Shown one piece after another: positions 24,485-33,886 of a DNA stretch of 64,000 nucleotides (positions are counted from its first letter, which is position 1; each line of letters starts with the position of its first letter). The notes beneath the pieces are model-generated. The model was not told the DNA's origin. It searched no databases and was given only the letters and a program-made list of their open reading frames with translations. Both the position numbers and the translations under genes were made by a program. Origin of the DNA: Myxococcus stipitatus (lineage in GTDB: Bacteria; Myxococcota; Myxococcia; Myxococcales; Myxococcaceae); assembly GCF_021412625.1 (NCBI RefSeq), contig NZ_JAKCFI010000003.1, positions 310,001 through 374,000 of the forward strand. The letters run 5' to 3'.

Positions 24485-26194
24485 ATGAGCGAGTCCCCCC
24501 TCCGAATCGGCAACGCGTCGGGCTTCTACGGCGACCGGTTCTCGGCCGTCCGGGAGATGCTGGAAGGCGGTCGACTGGACGTCCTCACCGGCGACTACCT
24601 CGCCGAGCTGACGATGTTGATCCTCGGCCGCGACCGGATGAAGGACCCGGAGACCGGCTACGCGAAGACGTTCCTGCGGCAGATGGAGCAGTGCCTCGGG
24701 CTGGCGCTCGACAAGCAGGTGAAGGTCGTCGTCAACGCGGGCGGCCTCAACCCGGCGGGGCTCGCCGCCGCGCTGCGGGCGCTCAACGGCAAGCTGGGCC
24801 TGAAGGCGCGCATCGCGCACGTCGAGGGGGATGACCTCTCCGGCAGCACGGACGAGCTGGGCCTGGGGGCTCCCCTCACCGCGAACGCGTACCTGGGTGG
24901 CTGGGGCATCGCTGAGTGCCTGCGCGCGGGCGCGGACGTCGTCGTCACCGGCCGCGTGACGGACGCGTCGCTCGTGGTGGGGCCGGCCGCCGCGCACTTC
25001 GGTTGGAAGCGGGACGACTGGGACAAGCTCGCGGGCGCGATGGTCGCCGGCCACGTCCTCGAGTGCGGGACGCAGGCCACGGGCGGCAACTACTCCTTCT
25101 TCAAGGAGGTGGACGTCCGCCGCCCCGGCTTCCCGCTGGCGGAGCTCCACGCGGACGGCTCGTCCGTCATCTCCAAGCACGAGGGCACCGGCGGCGCGGT
25201 GACGGTGGACACGGTGCTCGCGCAGCTCGTCTACGAAATCACCGGCGCGCGGTATGCCGGGCCGGACGCGACGGCGCGCTTCGACTCCATCCAGCTGACG
25301 CCGGACGGCAAGGACCGCGTGCGCATCACCGGGGTGAAGGGCGAGCCGCCTCCGCCCACGGTGAAGGTCTGTCTCAACCACCTGGGTGGCTACAAGAACG
25401 AGGCGACGTTCATCCTGGTGGGCCTCGACATCGAGGAGAAGGCGCGCCTCATCCGCGAGCAACTGGAGGCGTCGCTCACGCGCAAGCCGAAGGAGGCGCA
25501 CTGGACGCTCGTGCGGACGGACCGCGAGGACGCGGCCACCGAGGAGCAGGCCGCCGCCTTCCTGCGCGTGGTGGTGAAGGACTCCGACCCGAAGCTGGTG
25601 GGGCGCTCGTTCAGCGGCGCGGCCGTGGAGCTGGCGCTGGGCAGCTACCCCGGCTTCACCATGACGGCGCCTCCCTCGGACGGGGCGCCATATGGCGTCT
25701 ACACGCCGGCCTACGTGGACGCGAAGCGGGTGCCGCACGTCGCGGTGCTCCCGGACGAGACGCGCGTGGACATCTCGCCCTCCGAGCAGTCGCTGCCGCT
25801 GGCGGCGGTGGAGGCGCCCGCGTTGCCGGAGGCGTACCCGGCCGGGCCCACGCGGCGCGTGCCGCTGGGGCGCATCGTCGCGGCGCGCAGCGGTGACAAG
25901 GGCGGCATGGCGAACATCGGCGTGTGGGCGCGCTCGGATGCGGCGTGGCGGTGGCTTGCGCACACGCTCACGGCGGAGAAGGTGAAGGAGCTGTTGCCGG
26001 AGGCGGCGGCGTTCCCCGTCGAGCGACACCTGTTCCCGAGGCTGCGCGGGTTGAACTTCGTCATCGACGGCATCCTGGGTGAAGGCGTGTCGTCGTCCAC
26101 GCGGTTCGACCCGCAGGGCAAGGCGCTGGGCGAGTGGCTGCGCTCGCGTCACATCGACATTCCCGAGGCGTTGCTGCGCGAAGGAGAGGGGTGA
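24485..26194 (+). CDS. atuA: AtuA-family acyclic terpene utilisation-like protein
   Basis: 569 residues from the ATG at 24485. The N-terminal 440 residues match the AtuA/DUF1446 family (RIGNASGFYGDRFSAVREML, YLAELTMLILGRDRM, GGLNPAGLAAAL, GRVTDASLVVGPAAAHFGW, ECGTQATGGNYSFF, TGGAVTVDTVLAQLVYEI). A C-terminal domain of about 100 residues (GRIVAARSGDKGGMANIGVW onward) is the AtuA-like ferredoxin-fold domain commonly fused in this family. AtuA is needed for citronellol/geraniol degradation in Pseudomonas but its reaction is unknown. Here it starts an operon with carboxyltransferase and biotin carboxylase genes (5 and 14 bp gaps), controlled by the palindrome. Confidence 0.88.
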   Translation: MSESPLRIGNASGFYGDRFSAVREMLEGGRLDVLTGDYLAELTMLILGRDRMKDPETGYAKTFLRQMEQCLGLALDKQVKVVVNAGGLNPAGLAAALRALNGKLGLKARIAHVEGDDLSGSTDELGLGAPLTANAYLGGWGIAECLRAGADVVVTGRVTDASLVVGPAAAHFGWKRDDWDKLAGAMVAGHVLECGTQATGGNYSFFKEVDVRRPGFPLAELHADGSSVISKHEGTGGAVTVDTVLAQLVYEITGARYAGPDATARFDSIQLTPDGKDRVRITGVKGEPPPPTVKVCLNHLGGYKNEATFILVGLDIEEKARLIREQLEASLTRKPKEAHWTLVRTDREDAATEEQAAAFLRVVVKDSDPKLVGRSFSGAAVELALGSYPGFTMTAPPSDGAPYGVYTPAYVDAKRVPHVAVLPDETRVDISPSEQSLPLAAVEAPALPEAYPAGPTRRVPLGRIVAARSGDKGGMANIGVWARSDAAWRWLAHTLTAEKVKELLPEAAAFPVERHLFPRLRGLNFVIDGILGEGVSSSTRFDPQGKALGEWLRSRHIDIPEALLREGEG

Positions 26195-26199
26195 GGTCC

Positions 26200-27816
26200 A
26201 TGGCGAGAATCACATCGCGGGTCAACACGGGCTCGGAGGTGTTCCAGGCGCAGCGCGCGGACATGCTCGCGCGGCTGGGCGAGCTGCGGAACGTCGAGGC
26301 GAAGGTGCGCGCCACCGAGGAGAAGGCGCGCGAGAAGTTCCACAAGCGCGGCCAGCTGCTCCCCCGGGAGCGACTGATGCTGCTGCTCGACCGGGGCTCG
26401 CCGTTCCTGGAGCTGTCCACGCTGTGCGGGTACGGCTACCACGACGACAACGACGGCTCGCTGGCGGGCGGCAACAGCATCGCGGGCATCGGCTACGTGT
26501 CCGGCGTGCGCTGCTTCGTCTTCGTGAACAACTCCGCCATCAAGGGCGGCACGGCGTCGCCGTGGGGCGTGCAGAAGGCGCTGCGCGGGCAGGCCATCGC
26601 GCTGCAGAACAAGCTGCCCATGGTGTCGCTGGTGGAGAGCGGCGGCGCCAACCTGATGTACCAGCAGGAGATCTTCATCCCCGGAGGGGAGACCTTCTAC
26701 AACCAGGCGCGGATGTCCGCTGCGGGCATCCCGCAGGTCACCGTGGTGCACGGCTCCAGCACGGCGGGCGGCGCGTACCTGCCGGGCCTGTCCGACTACG
26801 TCGTCATGGTGAAGAAGAAGGCGAAGGTGTTCCTCGCCGGTCCTCCGCTGCTCAAGGCGGCGACGGGCGAAATCGCCACCGACGAGGACCTGGGCGGCGC
26901 GGAGATGCACGCCACCGTCGCGGGCACGGCAGACTACCTCGCGGAGGATGACGCGGACGCCATCCGCATGGCGCGCGAAATCGTGGGCAAGCTCGGCTGG
27001 AACGAGCGGCTGGCCGCCGAGGCGAAGGCCCCCTACGCGGAGCCACTCTATTCGCCGGACGAGCTGGCCGGCGCCATCCCACCGGACTACCGCAAGCCCT
27101 ACGACTGCCGTGAAATCATCGCGCGCATCGTCGACGGCTCGGACTTCACGGGCTTCAAGGACGCCTACGACGCGCACACCGTCACTGGCTGGGCGAGCCT
27201 CTACGGCGGGCCCATCGGCATCATCGGCAACAACGGCCCCATCAGCCCCCGGGGCGCGACGAAGGCGGCGCAGTTCATCCAGCTGTGCTGCCAGTCGGGC
27301 ACGCCCATCCTCTACCTGCAGAACACCACGGGGTACCTGGTGGGCTCGCAGCCGGAGCAGGGCGGCATCGTCAAGCACGGCTCGAAGATGATCCAGGCGG
27401 TGGCCAACGCCACGGTGCCGCAGGTGACGCTGCTGGTGGGTGGCTCGTTCGGCGCGGGCACGTATGGCATGTGCGGCCGGCCGTTCCACCCGCGCTTCAT
27501 CTTCGCGTGGCCCAACGCGCGCACGGCCGTCATGGGCGGCGAGCAGGCGGCGAAGGTGATGGCCATCGTCTTCGGGGAGAAGCTGGCGCGCGGCGGGGAG
27601 ACGGTGGACGAGGAGGCCATCCGCGCCTTCACCCAGCCCATCGTCGACCAGTTCGACAAGGAGTCGCACCCGTTCAACGCGTCCGCGCGCCTGTTCGACG
27701 ACGGCATCATCGACCCGCGCGACACGCGGCGGGTGCTCGGGTTCGCGTTCTCCATCTGCCGCGAGGCGGAGCGCCGGCAGGTCAACCCCAACACCTTCGG
27801 CGTGGCACGCCTGTGA
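26200..27816 (+). CDS. Acyl-CoA carboxylase carboxyltransferase subunit (methylcrotonyl/geranyl-CoA type)
   Basis: 538 residues from the ATG at 26200. The crotonase-like carboxyltransferase fold is seen in both halves: N-terminal LMLLLDRGSPFLELSTLCGY, SIAGIGYVSGVRCFVFVNNS, ESGGANLMYQQEIF, GSSTAGGAYLPGLSD, FLAGPPLLKAATGE; C-terminal YGGPIGIIGNNGPISPRGAT, LYLQNTTGYLVGSQPEQGGI, GGSFGAGTYGMCGRPFHPRF, ARTAVMGGEQAAKV. It transfers CO2 from carboxybiotin to a branched enoyl-CoA. Methylcrotonyl-CoA and geranyl-CoA carboxylase beta subunits share this layout; AEMHATVAGTADYLAEDD and the AtuA neighbour favour a geranyl-CoA-like substrate, but this is inference. Confidence 0.92.
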   Translation: MARITSRVNTGSEVFQAQRADMLARLGELRNVEAKVRATEEKAREKFHKRGQLLPRERLMLLLDRGSPFLELSTLCGYGYHDDNDGSLAGGNSIAGIGYVSGVRCFVFVNNSAIKGGTASPWGVQKALRGQAIALQNKLPMVSLVESGGANLMYQQEIFIPGGETFYNQARMSAAGIPQVTVVHGSSTAGGAYLPGLSDYVVMVKKKAKVFLAGPPLLKAATGEIATDEDLGGAEMHATVAGTADYLAEDDADAIRMAREIVGKLGWNERLAAEAKAPYAEPLYSPDELAGAIPPDYRKPYDCREIIARIVDGSDFTGFKDAYDAHTVTGWASLYGGPIGIIGNNGPISPRGATKAAQFIQLCCQSGTPILYLQNTTGYLVGSQPEQGGIVKHGSKMIQAVANATVPQVTLLVGGSFGAGTYGMCGRPFHPRFIFAWPNARTAVMGGEQAAKVMAIVFGEKLARGGETVDEEAIRAFTQPIVDQFDKESHPFNASARLFDDGIIDPRDTRRVLGFAFSICREAERRQVNPNTFGVARL

Positions 27817-27830
27817 GAGGAGCGGACGGG

Positions 27831-29840
27831 ATGGAGCGTTTCAGCAAGGTGCTGGTCGCCAACCGGGGCGAGATCGCCGTCCGGGTGATGCGCACCTGCA
27901 AGCGGCTGGGGTACCGGACGGTGGCGGTGTTCTCCGAGGCGGACCGCGCGGCGCCGCACGTGCTCGCGGCGGACGAGGCGGTGCCCATCGGCCCGTCGCC
28001 CGCGAAGGAGTCCTACCTCGTCATCGAGAAGCTCATCGCGGCGGCGAAGTCGGTGGGGGCTCAGGCCATCCACCCGGGCTACGGGTTCCTCTCCGAGAAC
28101 GCGGCCTTCTCCCGCGCGTGCAAGGAGGCGGGGCTGGTCTTCATCGGCCCGGACCCGGAGGCCATCACCCTGATGGGCAACAAGCGGCAGGCGAAGCTGC
28201 GGATGATCGCCGCTGGCGTGCCCTGCATCCCCGGCTACGAGGCGTCCGACGCGGATGACGCCACGCTGGCGAAGGAGGGCGAGCGCATCGGCTTCCCGCT
28301 GATGGTGAAGGCGGCGGCCGGTGGCGGTGGACGCGGCATGCGGCTCGTCCACGAGCCGGGGCAGCTCGCCGCGGCGCTGCGCACCGCGCGCTCGGAGGCG
28401 ACGAACGCGTTCGGCAGCGGCGAGCTCATCCTCGAGAGGGCCGTGGTCAACGCGCGCCACGTGGAGATTCAAGTCTTCGCGGACGAGCACGGCAACGCCG
28501 TCCACCTGGGCGAGCGCGACTGCTCCGTGCAGCGGCGCCACCAGAAAATCGTGGAGGAGAGTCCGTCACCCGCGGTGGACGCGGCGCTGCGTGAGCGCAT
28601 GGGCCAGGTGGCCGTCACCGCGGCGAAGGCCATCGCCTACAAGGGCGCGGGCACCATCGAGTTCCTGCTCGCGCCCAGCGGCGAGTTCTACTTCATGGAG
28701 ATGAACACCCGTCTCCAGGTGGAGCACCCGGTCACCGAGCAGGTCACCGGCCTGGACTTGGTGGAGTGGCAGCTGCGTGTCGCGTCGGGCGAGCCGTTGC
28801 CGCGCGCGCAGAAGGACATCACCTGGACGGGGCACGCCATCGAGGTGCGCCTGTGCGCGGAGGACCCGGCGAACAACTACGCGCCGCAGGCGGGCCGGCT
28901 GTCCGCGTGGCGGCTGCCGTCGCGCGAGGGCCTGCGCATCGACCACGGCGTGCGCGAGGGGCAGGACATCCCGCCCTTCTACGATTCGATGCAGGCGAAG
29001 GTGATTGCGTACGGGGCGACCCGCGAGCTGGCGCGTCGGCGGCTGGTGGAGTCGCTGCATGAGCTGACCGTGTTCGGCGTCACCACGAACAAGGACCTGT
29101 TGCTGCACGTGTTGGGGAACGAGGCGTTCCGCTCGGGGGCCTACGACACGGGCTTCATCGGGAAGCACGCGGACGCGGCGACGCTGGAGCGCCTGTACCA
29201 GCCCACGGCGAAGGAGCGCGCGCTGGCGGCCGTGGCGCTGTACCACGCCCAGGCGCTGTCGCTCGCGAGAGAGGCGGGCATCGACCCCTCGTGGGTGAAC
29301 TGGAACACGGCCCATGCGCACCCCGTCGCGTTGAAGCTCGAGGACCGGGCGGGCGAGTCGAAGGTCTCCGTGCGTCCGGTGGCCACCGCGCGGTACGAGG
29401 CTTCGGTGGGCGAGGAGACGTATGAGCTCGCCGTGCTGGGCATGGCGGACGGGGTGCTCGACTTCACGGTCGCGGGGACGCGAGAGAAGGCGCGGTATCT
29501 CCACGAGGGGAGCTCGCTCTGGCTGGACCTGGGCGCGGGCGCGCGGAGCTTCACGGACGTGACGTTCCGTCCTCCCGCGAGCGCGGACGGGGCGGGGACG
29601 GGCAGGCTGCTCGCGCCGATGGACGGCCGCATCCTCCGCGTGGACACGAAGCCCGGGGCCACGGTGAAGCCGGGCGACGTGCTCGTCGTGCTGGAGGCGA
29701 TGAAGATGGAGTTCCAGCTCGTCGCGGACATCCCGGGTGTCGTCGAGGCCGTCAATGCGTCCGTGGGTGGACAGGTGTCCGCGAAGCAGCTGCTCGTCGA
29801 GTTGAAGCCCGAGGCGAAGCCGAAGAGCGCCGAGGGCTGA
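27831..29840 (+). CDS. Acyl-CoA carboxylase biotin-carboxylase/BCCP subunit
   Basis: 669 residues, a normal length for MccA/AtuF alpha subunits; GAGAGGAGC lies upstream of the ATG. N-terminal biotin carboxylase: VLVANRGEIAVRVMRTCKRL, IHPGYGFLSENAAF, ATP-grasp GGGGRGMRLV, FMEMNTRLQVEHPVTEQVTG, then the C-terminal BC domain to about residue 450. A linking BT-type domain follows, and the last 75 residues form the biotinyl domain with VLEAMKMEFQL, where Lys is biotinylated. It carboxylates biotin with ATP and bicarbonate for the beta subunit encoded 14 bp upstream. Together the operon should run one branched enoyl-CoA carboxylation. Confidence 0.94.
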   Translation: MERFSKVLVANRGEIAVRVMRTCKRLGYRTVAVFSEADRAAPHVLAADEAVPIGPSPAKESYLVIEKLIAAAKSVGAQAIHPGYGFLSENAAFSRACKEAGLVFIGPDPEAITLMGNKRQAKLRMIAAGVPCIPGYEASDADDATLAKEGERIGFPLMVKAAAGGGGRGMRLVHEPGQLAAALRTARSEATNAFGSGELILERAVVNARHVEIQVFADEHGNAVHLGERDCSVQRRHQKIVEESPSPAVDAALRERMGQVAVTAAKAIAYKGAGTIEFLLAPSGEFYFMEMNTRLQVEHPVTEQVTGLDLVEWQLRVASGEPLPRAQKDITWTGHAIEVRLCAEDPANNYAPQAGRLSAWRLPSREGLRIDHGVREGQDIPPFYDSMQAKVIAYGATRELARRRLVESLHELTVFGVTTNKDLLLHVLGNEAFRSGAYDTGFIGKHADAATLERLYQPTAKERALAAVALYHAQALSLAREAGIDPSWVNWNTAHAHPVALKLEDRAGESKVSVRPVATARYEASVGEETYELAVLGMADGVLDFTVAGTREKARYLHEGSSLWLDLGAGARSFTDVTFRPPASADGAGTGRLLAPMDGRILRVDTKPGATVKPGDVLVVLEAMKMEFQLVADIPGVVEAVNASVGGQVSAKQLLVELKPEAKPKSAEG

Positions 29841-29914
29841 GCGGGTGTTGGACCAGCGACGCTCGTGGCCTCCGTGGGTTGCGAGCGTCGAGGTCGTCGA
29901 TTAGCCCGGCGGGC

Positions 29915-30868
29915 ATGCGCGCCATCGTTCTGCCCCGCTTCGGCGGTCCGGAGTCGTTCCAGGTCCAGGATGTCCCCGCTCCCACCCCCGGTCCCGGACA
30001 GGTGCTCGTCCGGGTCGTCGCGTCGGGGACGAACCCCGTCGACGCGAAGCTCCGCCATGACGGCACCTGGGCGGGGCTGAAGCCTCCCGTCGTGCTGGGC
30101 TACGACGCGTCGGGCGTGGTGGAGCAGGTGGGGCCGGGTGTCACCGACTTCAAGGCGGGGGACGAGGTCTTCTACACGCCGGAGATCTTCGGCAACCCGC
30201 TGGGCACGTACGCGGAGCTGAACGTGGTGGGCGTGGGAATCCTCGCGCGCAAGCCGCCGAGCCTCTCGCACGACGAGGCCGCGGCGGTGCCGCTCGCGGG
30301 AGGCACGGCGTGGGACGCGGTGGTGCGGCGGCTCCAGGTGCGCGTGGGGGAGACGGTGCTCGTCCACGGTGGCGCGGGGGGTGTGGGCTCGTTCGCGGTG
30401 CAGATTGCCAAGGCGATGGGCGCGCGGGTGCTCGCGACGTCGGGGCCGGGGAACCTGGAGCTGTTGCGCAAGCTCGGCGCGGACCTGGCCATCGACTACC
30501 AGAAGGAGGACGTGCCGCAGGTCGCCCTGCGCGAGACGGGCGGGCAGGGCGTCGACGCCGTCTTCGACACGGTGGGCAAGAACATCATCCCGAGCATCCC
30601 GGCGACGCGGCGGTACGGGCGGCTGGCCACCATCCTCGACGTGGTGGGGGACGTGAGCGGCCTGTATCCGCGCAACCAGACGTTGCACGGGGTGTTCCTC
30701 GACCGTGAGCGGCGCCGGTTGGAGGAGCTGTCGGTGCTCATCGAGCGCAAGCAGCTGCGCCCCGTGGTGGCGGAGGTGTTGCCGCTGGAGCGCGTGGCGG
30801 ACGCGCACCGTCGCCTCGATTCGGGCCACGGGCGAGGCAAGGTCGTGCTGACGGTGGCGCAGCGGTAG
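29915..30868 (+). CDS. Zinc-independent MDR oxidoreductase (quinone reductase-like)
   Basis: 317 residues from the ATG at 29915; an upstream GTG at 29879 would add 12 residues. N-terminal GroES-like domain (VLGYDASGVVEQVGPGVTDF), then Rossmann domain with VLVHGGAGGVGSFAVQIAKA, the NADPH-binding AxxGxxG variant. No zinc Cys cluster is present, so it belongs to the quinone oxidoreductase/zeta-crystallin branch. The end (LPLERVADAHRRLDSGHGRG, KVVLTV) is typical. It sits 74 bp downstream of the biotin carboxylase and may be the last gene of that operon, though a link with the pathway is not needed. Confidence 0.87.
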   Translation: MRAIVLPRFGGPESFQVQDVPAPTPGPGQVLVRVVASGTNPVDAKLRHDGTWAGLKPPVVLGYDASGVVEQVGPGVTDFKAGDEVFYTPEIFGNPLGTYAELNVVGVGILARKPPSLSHDEAAAVPLAGGTAWDAVVRRLQVRVGETVLVHGGAGGVGSFAVQIAKAMGARVLATSGPGNLELLRKLGADLAIDYQKEDVPQVALRETGGQGVDAVFDTVGKNIIPSIPATRRYGRLATILDVVGDVSGLYPRNQTLHGVFLDRERRRLEELSVLIERKQLRPVVAEVLPLERVADAHRRLDSGHGRGKVVLTVAQR

Positions 30869-30989
30869 CGCGGGTCAGGCGACCGGCGGTCGCGCGGCGC
30901 GCACGAGGGCTGCCCCTCCCGCGAGGAGGAACGAGCGACGCGTGGTCGAGGGCCAGCGCCTGGGCTGGCCTTCCTACGAGGGTGACGGG

Positions 30990-32180
30990 CTACGGGCGGT
31001 TGCGCGCCATCGCGAGGATGACGATGCCCGCCAGGGACAGCACCGCGCCCGCGGCGCAGACGCCGGTCCAGCCGCCGTGGGTCCACGCGACCGTGCCGAG
31101 CCACGAGCCGGCCGCGCCGCCCGCGAAGTACATCACCATGTAGAGGGTGTTGAGGCGGCTGCGGGCCTCGGGGCGCAGCGCGTAGACGCGCGTCTGGTTG
31201 GACAGGTGGTTGCCCTGGACACCCATGTCGAGCAGCACCACGCCGATGGCGATGCCCCACAACCACTGGCCGAGCGGCCACATGAGGACGAAGGACAGGA
31301 GCAGCACGCCCATGGCCAGCATGTTCATGCGCCGGCCACCGTTCGCGTCCGCGTAGCGACCGACGAACGGCGCGATGAGGGCGCCGACGACGCCTATCAC
31401 GCCGAAGAGTCCCGCGACCTGCGCGTCGTAGTGTTGCGGCAGGCTCTGGAGGTAGAGCGCGAGCGTGGACCAGAAGACGCTGAACGCGCCGAAGGTGAGG
31501 GCGCCGAGCACGGAGTGCAGGCGCAGCACGGGCTCCGTCCTCGCGAGGTGGACGAGGGAGCGCATCAGCGCCGGGTAGGGCATGGCGGCGACGGCGGGCT
31601 GCGAAGGCAGGGTGAAGCGCAGCACCAGCGCGAGGACGAGCATCATCGCCGCGCCGACCCAGAACATGGCGCGCCACCCGAGGTGGGTGCCGACGAAGCC
31701 GGAGGCGGTCCGCGACAGCAGGATGCCGACGAGCAGGCCGCTCATCACCATGCCGACGATGTGGCCGCGCTGGGAGTCGGGCGCCAGGTGCGCGGCGAAG
31801 GGGATGATGAGCTGGGGCACGACGGTGGTGGCGCCGATGAGGAAGCTGGCGAGGGTGAGCCACGCCAGCGACGGAGCGAGCGCGGCGCCCACGAGCGCCA
31901 GGCTCACCAGCACCGTCATGGTGACGATGACGCGGCGGCGCTCCAGGCTGTCACCGAGCGGGACGATGAACAGCATGCCCACCGCGTAGCCCACCTGGGT
32001 GAGGGTGGGCACGAGCCCGAGCGCGCTGCCCTGCGCGCCCAGCTCGCGGCCGATGTCTCCGAGCAGGGGCTGGTTGTAATAGAGGTTCGCGGCGGTGGCG
32101 CCGCAGGCGATGGCCATGAGCCACACGAGCCCGGAGCTGAGCGTGGCGTGAGGGGATTGCGCGGATGCTGGCGTCGACAT
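30990..32180 (-). CDS. MFS efflux transporter (DHA1 type)
   Basis: 396 residues from the ATG at 32180, with twelve predicted membrane helices. The start SGLVWLMAIACGATAANLYY then NQPLLGDIGREL, motif A VPLGDSLERRRVIVT and the central loop with PSQPAV are typical of arabinose-efflux-like DHA1 carriers of the YgaY/YfcJ type. The substrate cannot be deduced. It is convergent with the MDR oxidoreductase gene and divergent from the 2-oxoglutarate oxygenase gene, with 167 bp between the two starts. No regulator is adjacent. Confidence 0.9.
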   Translation of the reverse strand: MSTPASAQSPHATLSSGLVWLMAIACGATAANLYYNQPLLGDIGRELGAQGSALGLVPTLTQVGYAVGMLFIVPLGDSLERRRVIVTMTVLVSLALVGAALAPSLAWLTLASFLIGATTVVPQLIIPFAAHLAPDSQRGHIVGMVMSGLLVGILLSRTASGFVGTHLGWRAMFWVGAAMMLVLALVLRFTLPSQPAVAAMPYPALMRSLVHLARTEPVLRLHSVLGALTFGAFSVFWSTLALYLQSLPQHYDAQVAGLFGVIGVVGALIAPFVGRYADANGGRRMNMLAMGVLLLSFVLMWPLGQWLWGIAIGVVLLDMGVQGNHLSNQTRVYALRPEARSRLNTLYMVMYFAGGAAGSWLGTVAWTHGGWTGVCAAGAVLSLAGIVILAMARNRP

Positions 32181-32347
32181 GATGAGGCTCGGGCGCCCTC
32201 TCTCCCTCGACGTGCGGCGGGAGTCCAGGACGGCGTGAGGCGTGGCGCGCCTGCCTGCCCATGGGCATGGAGCCATCTTTTGGATGGCGTCACCTGGATG
32301 TATGCCCGCCCGCACGGAGGGTCCGCGTCCCGGTGTACGCTCGGGGC

Positions 32348-33409
32348 ATGGTTCGAGCCCCCCTCTCGCCTGGTCGTCTGTCCGACGGGGATGTGTCCTC
32401 GCTCTCGGGTGGACGCCTGCCCGTCATCGACATCTCGGCGTTGTTCGACCGCGAGCGTGTGTCCGAGCGCGAGCGCGTCGCGCGTGACATCGAGCGGGCG
32501 TGTCGGGACACGGGCTTCTTCTACGTGACGGGGCACGGTGTCTCGGAGTCGTTGCTGGGCGGGTTGGAGCGGGAGAGCCGACGCTTCTTCGCGTTGCCTC
32601 GCGAGGCGAAGGAGGCCATCGCGATGCCGAAAGGCGGCGCGGCGTGGCGGGGGTGGTTCCCGCTGGGCGGCGAGCTGACGTCGGGCAAGCCGGACCGCAA
32701 GGAAGGGCTCTACCTGGGCACGGAGCTGGGGCCGGAGCACCCGCGCGTGCGCGAGGGCTGGCCGTTGCACGGCGCGAACCTGTGGCCGGAGGCGTTGCCG
32801 GAGCTGCGCGAGGTGGTGCTCGAGTACATGGCCGCCGTCACGCGCGCGGGGCATGCGTTGATGGAGGGCGTGGCGCTGAGCCTGGGGTTGGAGGCGGACT
32901 ACTTCGCGAAGGCGTACACGGCGGACCCCACGGTGTTGTTCCGCATCTTCCATTATCCGGCGGAGCCGGAGCCCGAGGATGGCGAGGAGCGGTGGGGGGT
33001 GGGGGAGCACACGGACTATGGGTTGTTGACGTTGCTCGCGCAGGACTCGAACGGTGGGCTCCAGGTGAAGTCCCAGGGAGGGTGGGTGGAGGCGCCGCCG
33101 TTGCCAGGGACGTTGGTGTGCAACATCGGGGACATGCTGGACCGGTTGACGGGGGGCTGGTACCGCTCGACCCCGCACCGGGTGAAGAACGTGAGCGGGA
33201 GGGACCGGCTCTCGTATCCGTTGTTCTTCGACCCGGACTTCGCGGCGGAGGTGCCTCCGCTGCCGCGCGTGCGCTCTGTCGACGTGGATGATGACCACGC
33301 CCGCCGGTGGGACGGCGCGAGCGTCCACGCGTTCCAGGGGACGTACGGCGACTATCTGCTGGGCAAGGTGTCGAAGGTGTTCCCGCGGCTCGTGCGCAAG
33401 GTGCTGTAG
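32348..33409 (+). CDS. Fe(II)/2-oxoglutarate oxygenase, isopenicillin N synthase-like
   Basis: 353 residues from the ATG at 32348. The N-terminal DIOX_N region ([29 protein letters not shown]) is followed by the double-stranded beta-helix. Iron ligands are visible: His221 and Asp223 in [12 protein letters not shown], His277 in RSTPHRVKN; Arg287 and Ser289 in DRLSYPLFF form the 2-oxoglutarate RxS motif. The family includes gibberellin oxidases, ethylene-forming enzyme and bacterial oxidases of small molecules. Substrate unknown; it stands alone, divergent from an MFS exporter, with which it might form a functional pair (speculative). Confidence 0.9.
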   Translation: MVRAPLSPGRLSDGDVSSLSGGRLPVIDISALFDRERVSERERVARDIERACRDTGFFYVTGHGVSESLLGGLERESRRFFALPREAKEAIAMPKGGAAWRGWFPLGGELTSGKPDRKEGLYLGTELGPEHPRVREGWPLHGANLWPEALPELREVVLEYMAAVTRAGHALMEGVALSLGLEADYFAKAYTADPTVLFRIFHYPAEPEPEDGEERWGVGEHTDYGLLTLLAQDSNGGLQVKSQGGWVEAPPLPGTLVCNIGDMLDRLTGGWYRSTPHRVKNVSGRDRLSYPLFFDPDFAAEVPPLPRVRSVDVDDDHARRWDGASVHAFQGTYGDYLLGKVSKVFPRLVRKVL

Positions 33410-33473
33410 CGCACGGGAGGTACGACCTCGACCGGGGAGGCTCGTTCCCCGGGCTGACACGCCTCCCACCGTG

Positions 33474-33500
33474 GCCGGTGACGCGGACTCCGTCACCGGC
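33474..33500. terminator. Hairpin between convergent genes
   Basis: Perfect 10-bp stem GCCGGTGACG (33474-33483) / CGTCACCGGC (33491-33500) with a 7-base loop, between the stops of the oxygenase gene and the MIP18-family gene. There is no T-tract, so it is a candidate bidirectional terminator or RNA-stabilising hairpin. Confidence 0.55.
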
Positions 33501-33511
33501 TCACGGACACC

Positions 33512-33886
33512 TCACGAACCGCCCTGCGCCGGAGCCTCCGCGCGGGGCAGCAGCCGCCCACCGAGCATGGTGATGCGCCGCGCCGCCAGTCGCTCACGCG
33601 CGTCGGGGTGGATGTCGCCAGGCGTCCACTTGAGGTCCTGGTCGAACTCCACGTGCACGGAGTCCACGCCGTCCAATCCCTGGAGGCGCTGCTCGATCTC
33701 CCGCATGAAGTACGCGGCCATCATGCACATGGGCGAGGTGATGTGCATGCGCACCGTCACCTTCCCCGCGTGCGCCGTGACGGACTCGATGAGCCCCATC
33801 TCCCCGATGCCCAGCGGCACGCCCGTCGCCAGGCTGCACGGGTCGGGAATCGACTGGATGCGCTCGCGCAGCTCCTGCTCGGTCAT
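33512..33886 (-). CDS. MIP18-family (DUF59) metal-sulfur cluster assembly protein
   Basis: 124 residues; the ATG at 33886 overlaps the stop of the upstream amidohydrolase gene (TGATG), so translation is coupled. The fold is the MIP18/DUF59 type related to SufT and PaaD: LRERIQSIPDPCSLATGVPL, GEMGLIESVTAHAGKVTVRM, ITSPMCMMAAYFMREIEQRL, VEFDQDLKWTPGDI. The PMCMM segment replaces the usual P-x-C-P, leaving a Cys that could bind a metal. Such proteins help mature Fe-S proteins; close coupling with one hydrolase suggests a dedicated maturation role (inference). Confidence 0.82.
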   Translation of the reverse strand: MTEQELRERIQSIPDPCSLATGVPLGIGEMGLIESVTAHAGKVTVRMHITSPMCMMAAYFMREIEQRLQGLDGVDSVHVEFDQDLKWTPGDIHPDARERLAARRITMLGGRLLPRAEAPAQGGS

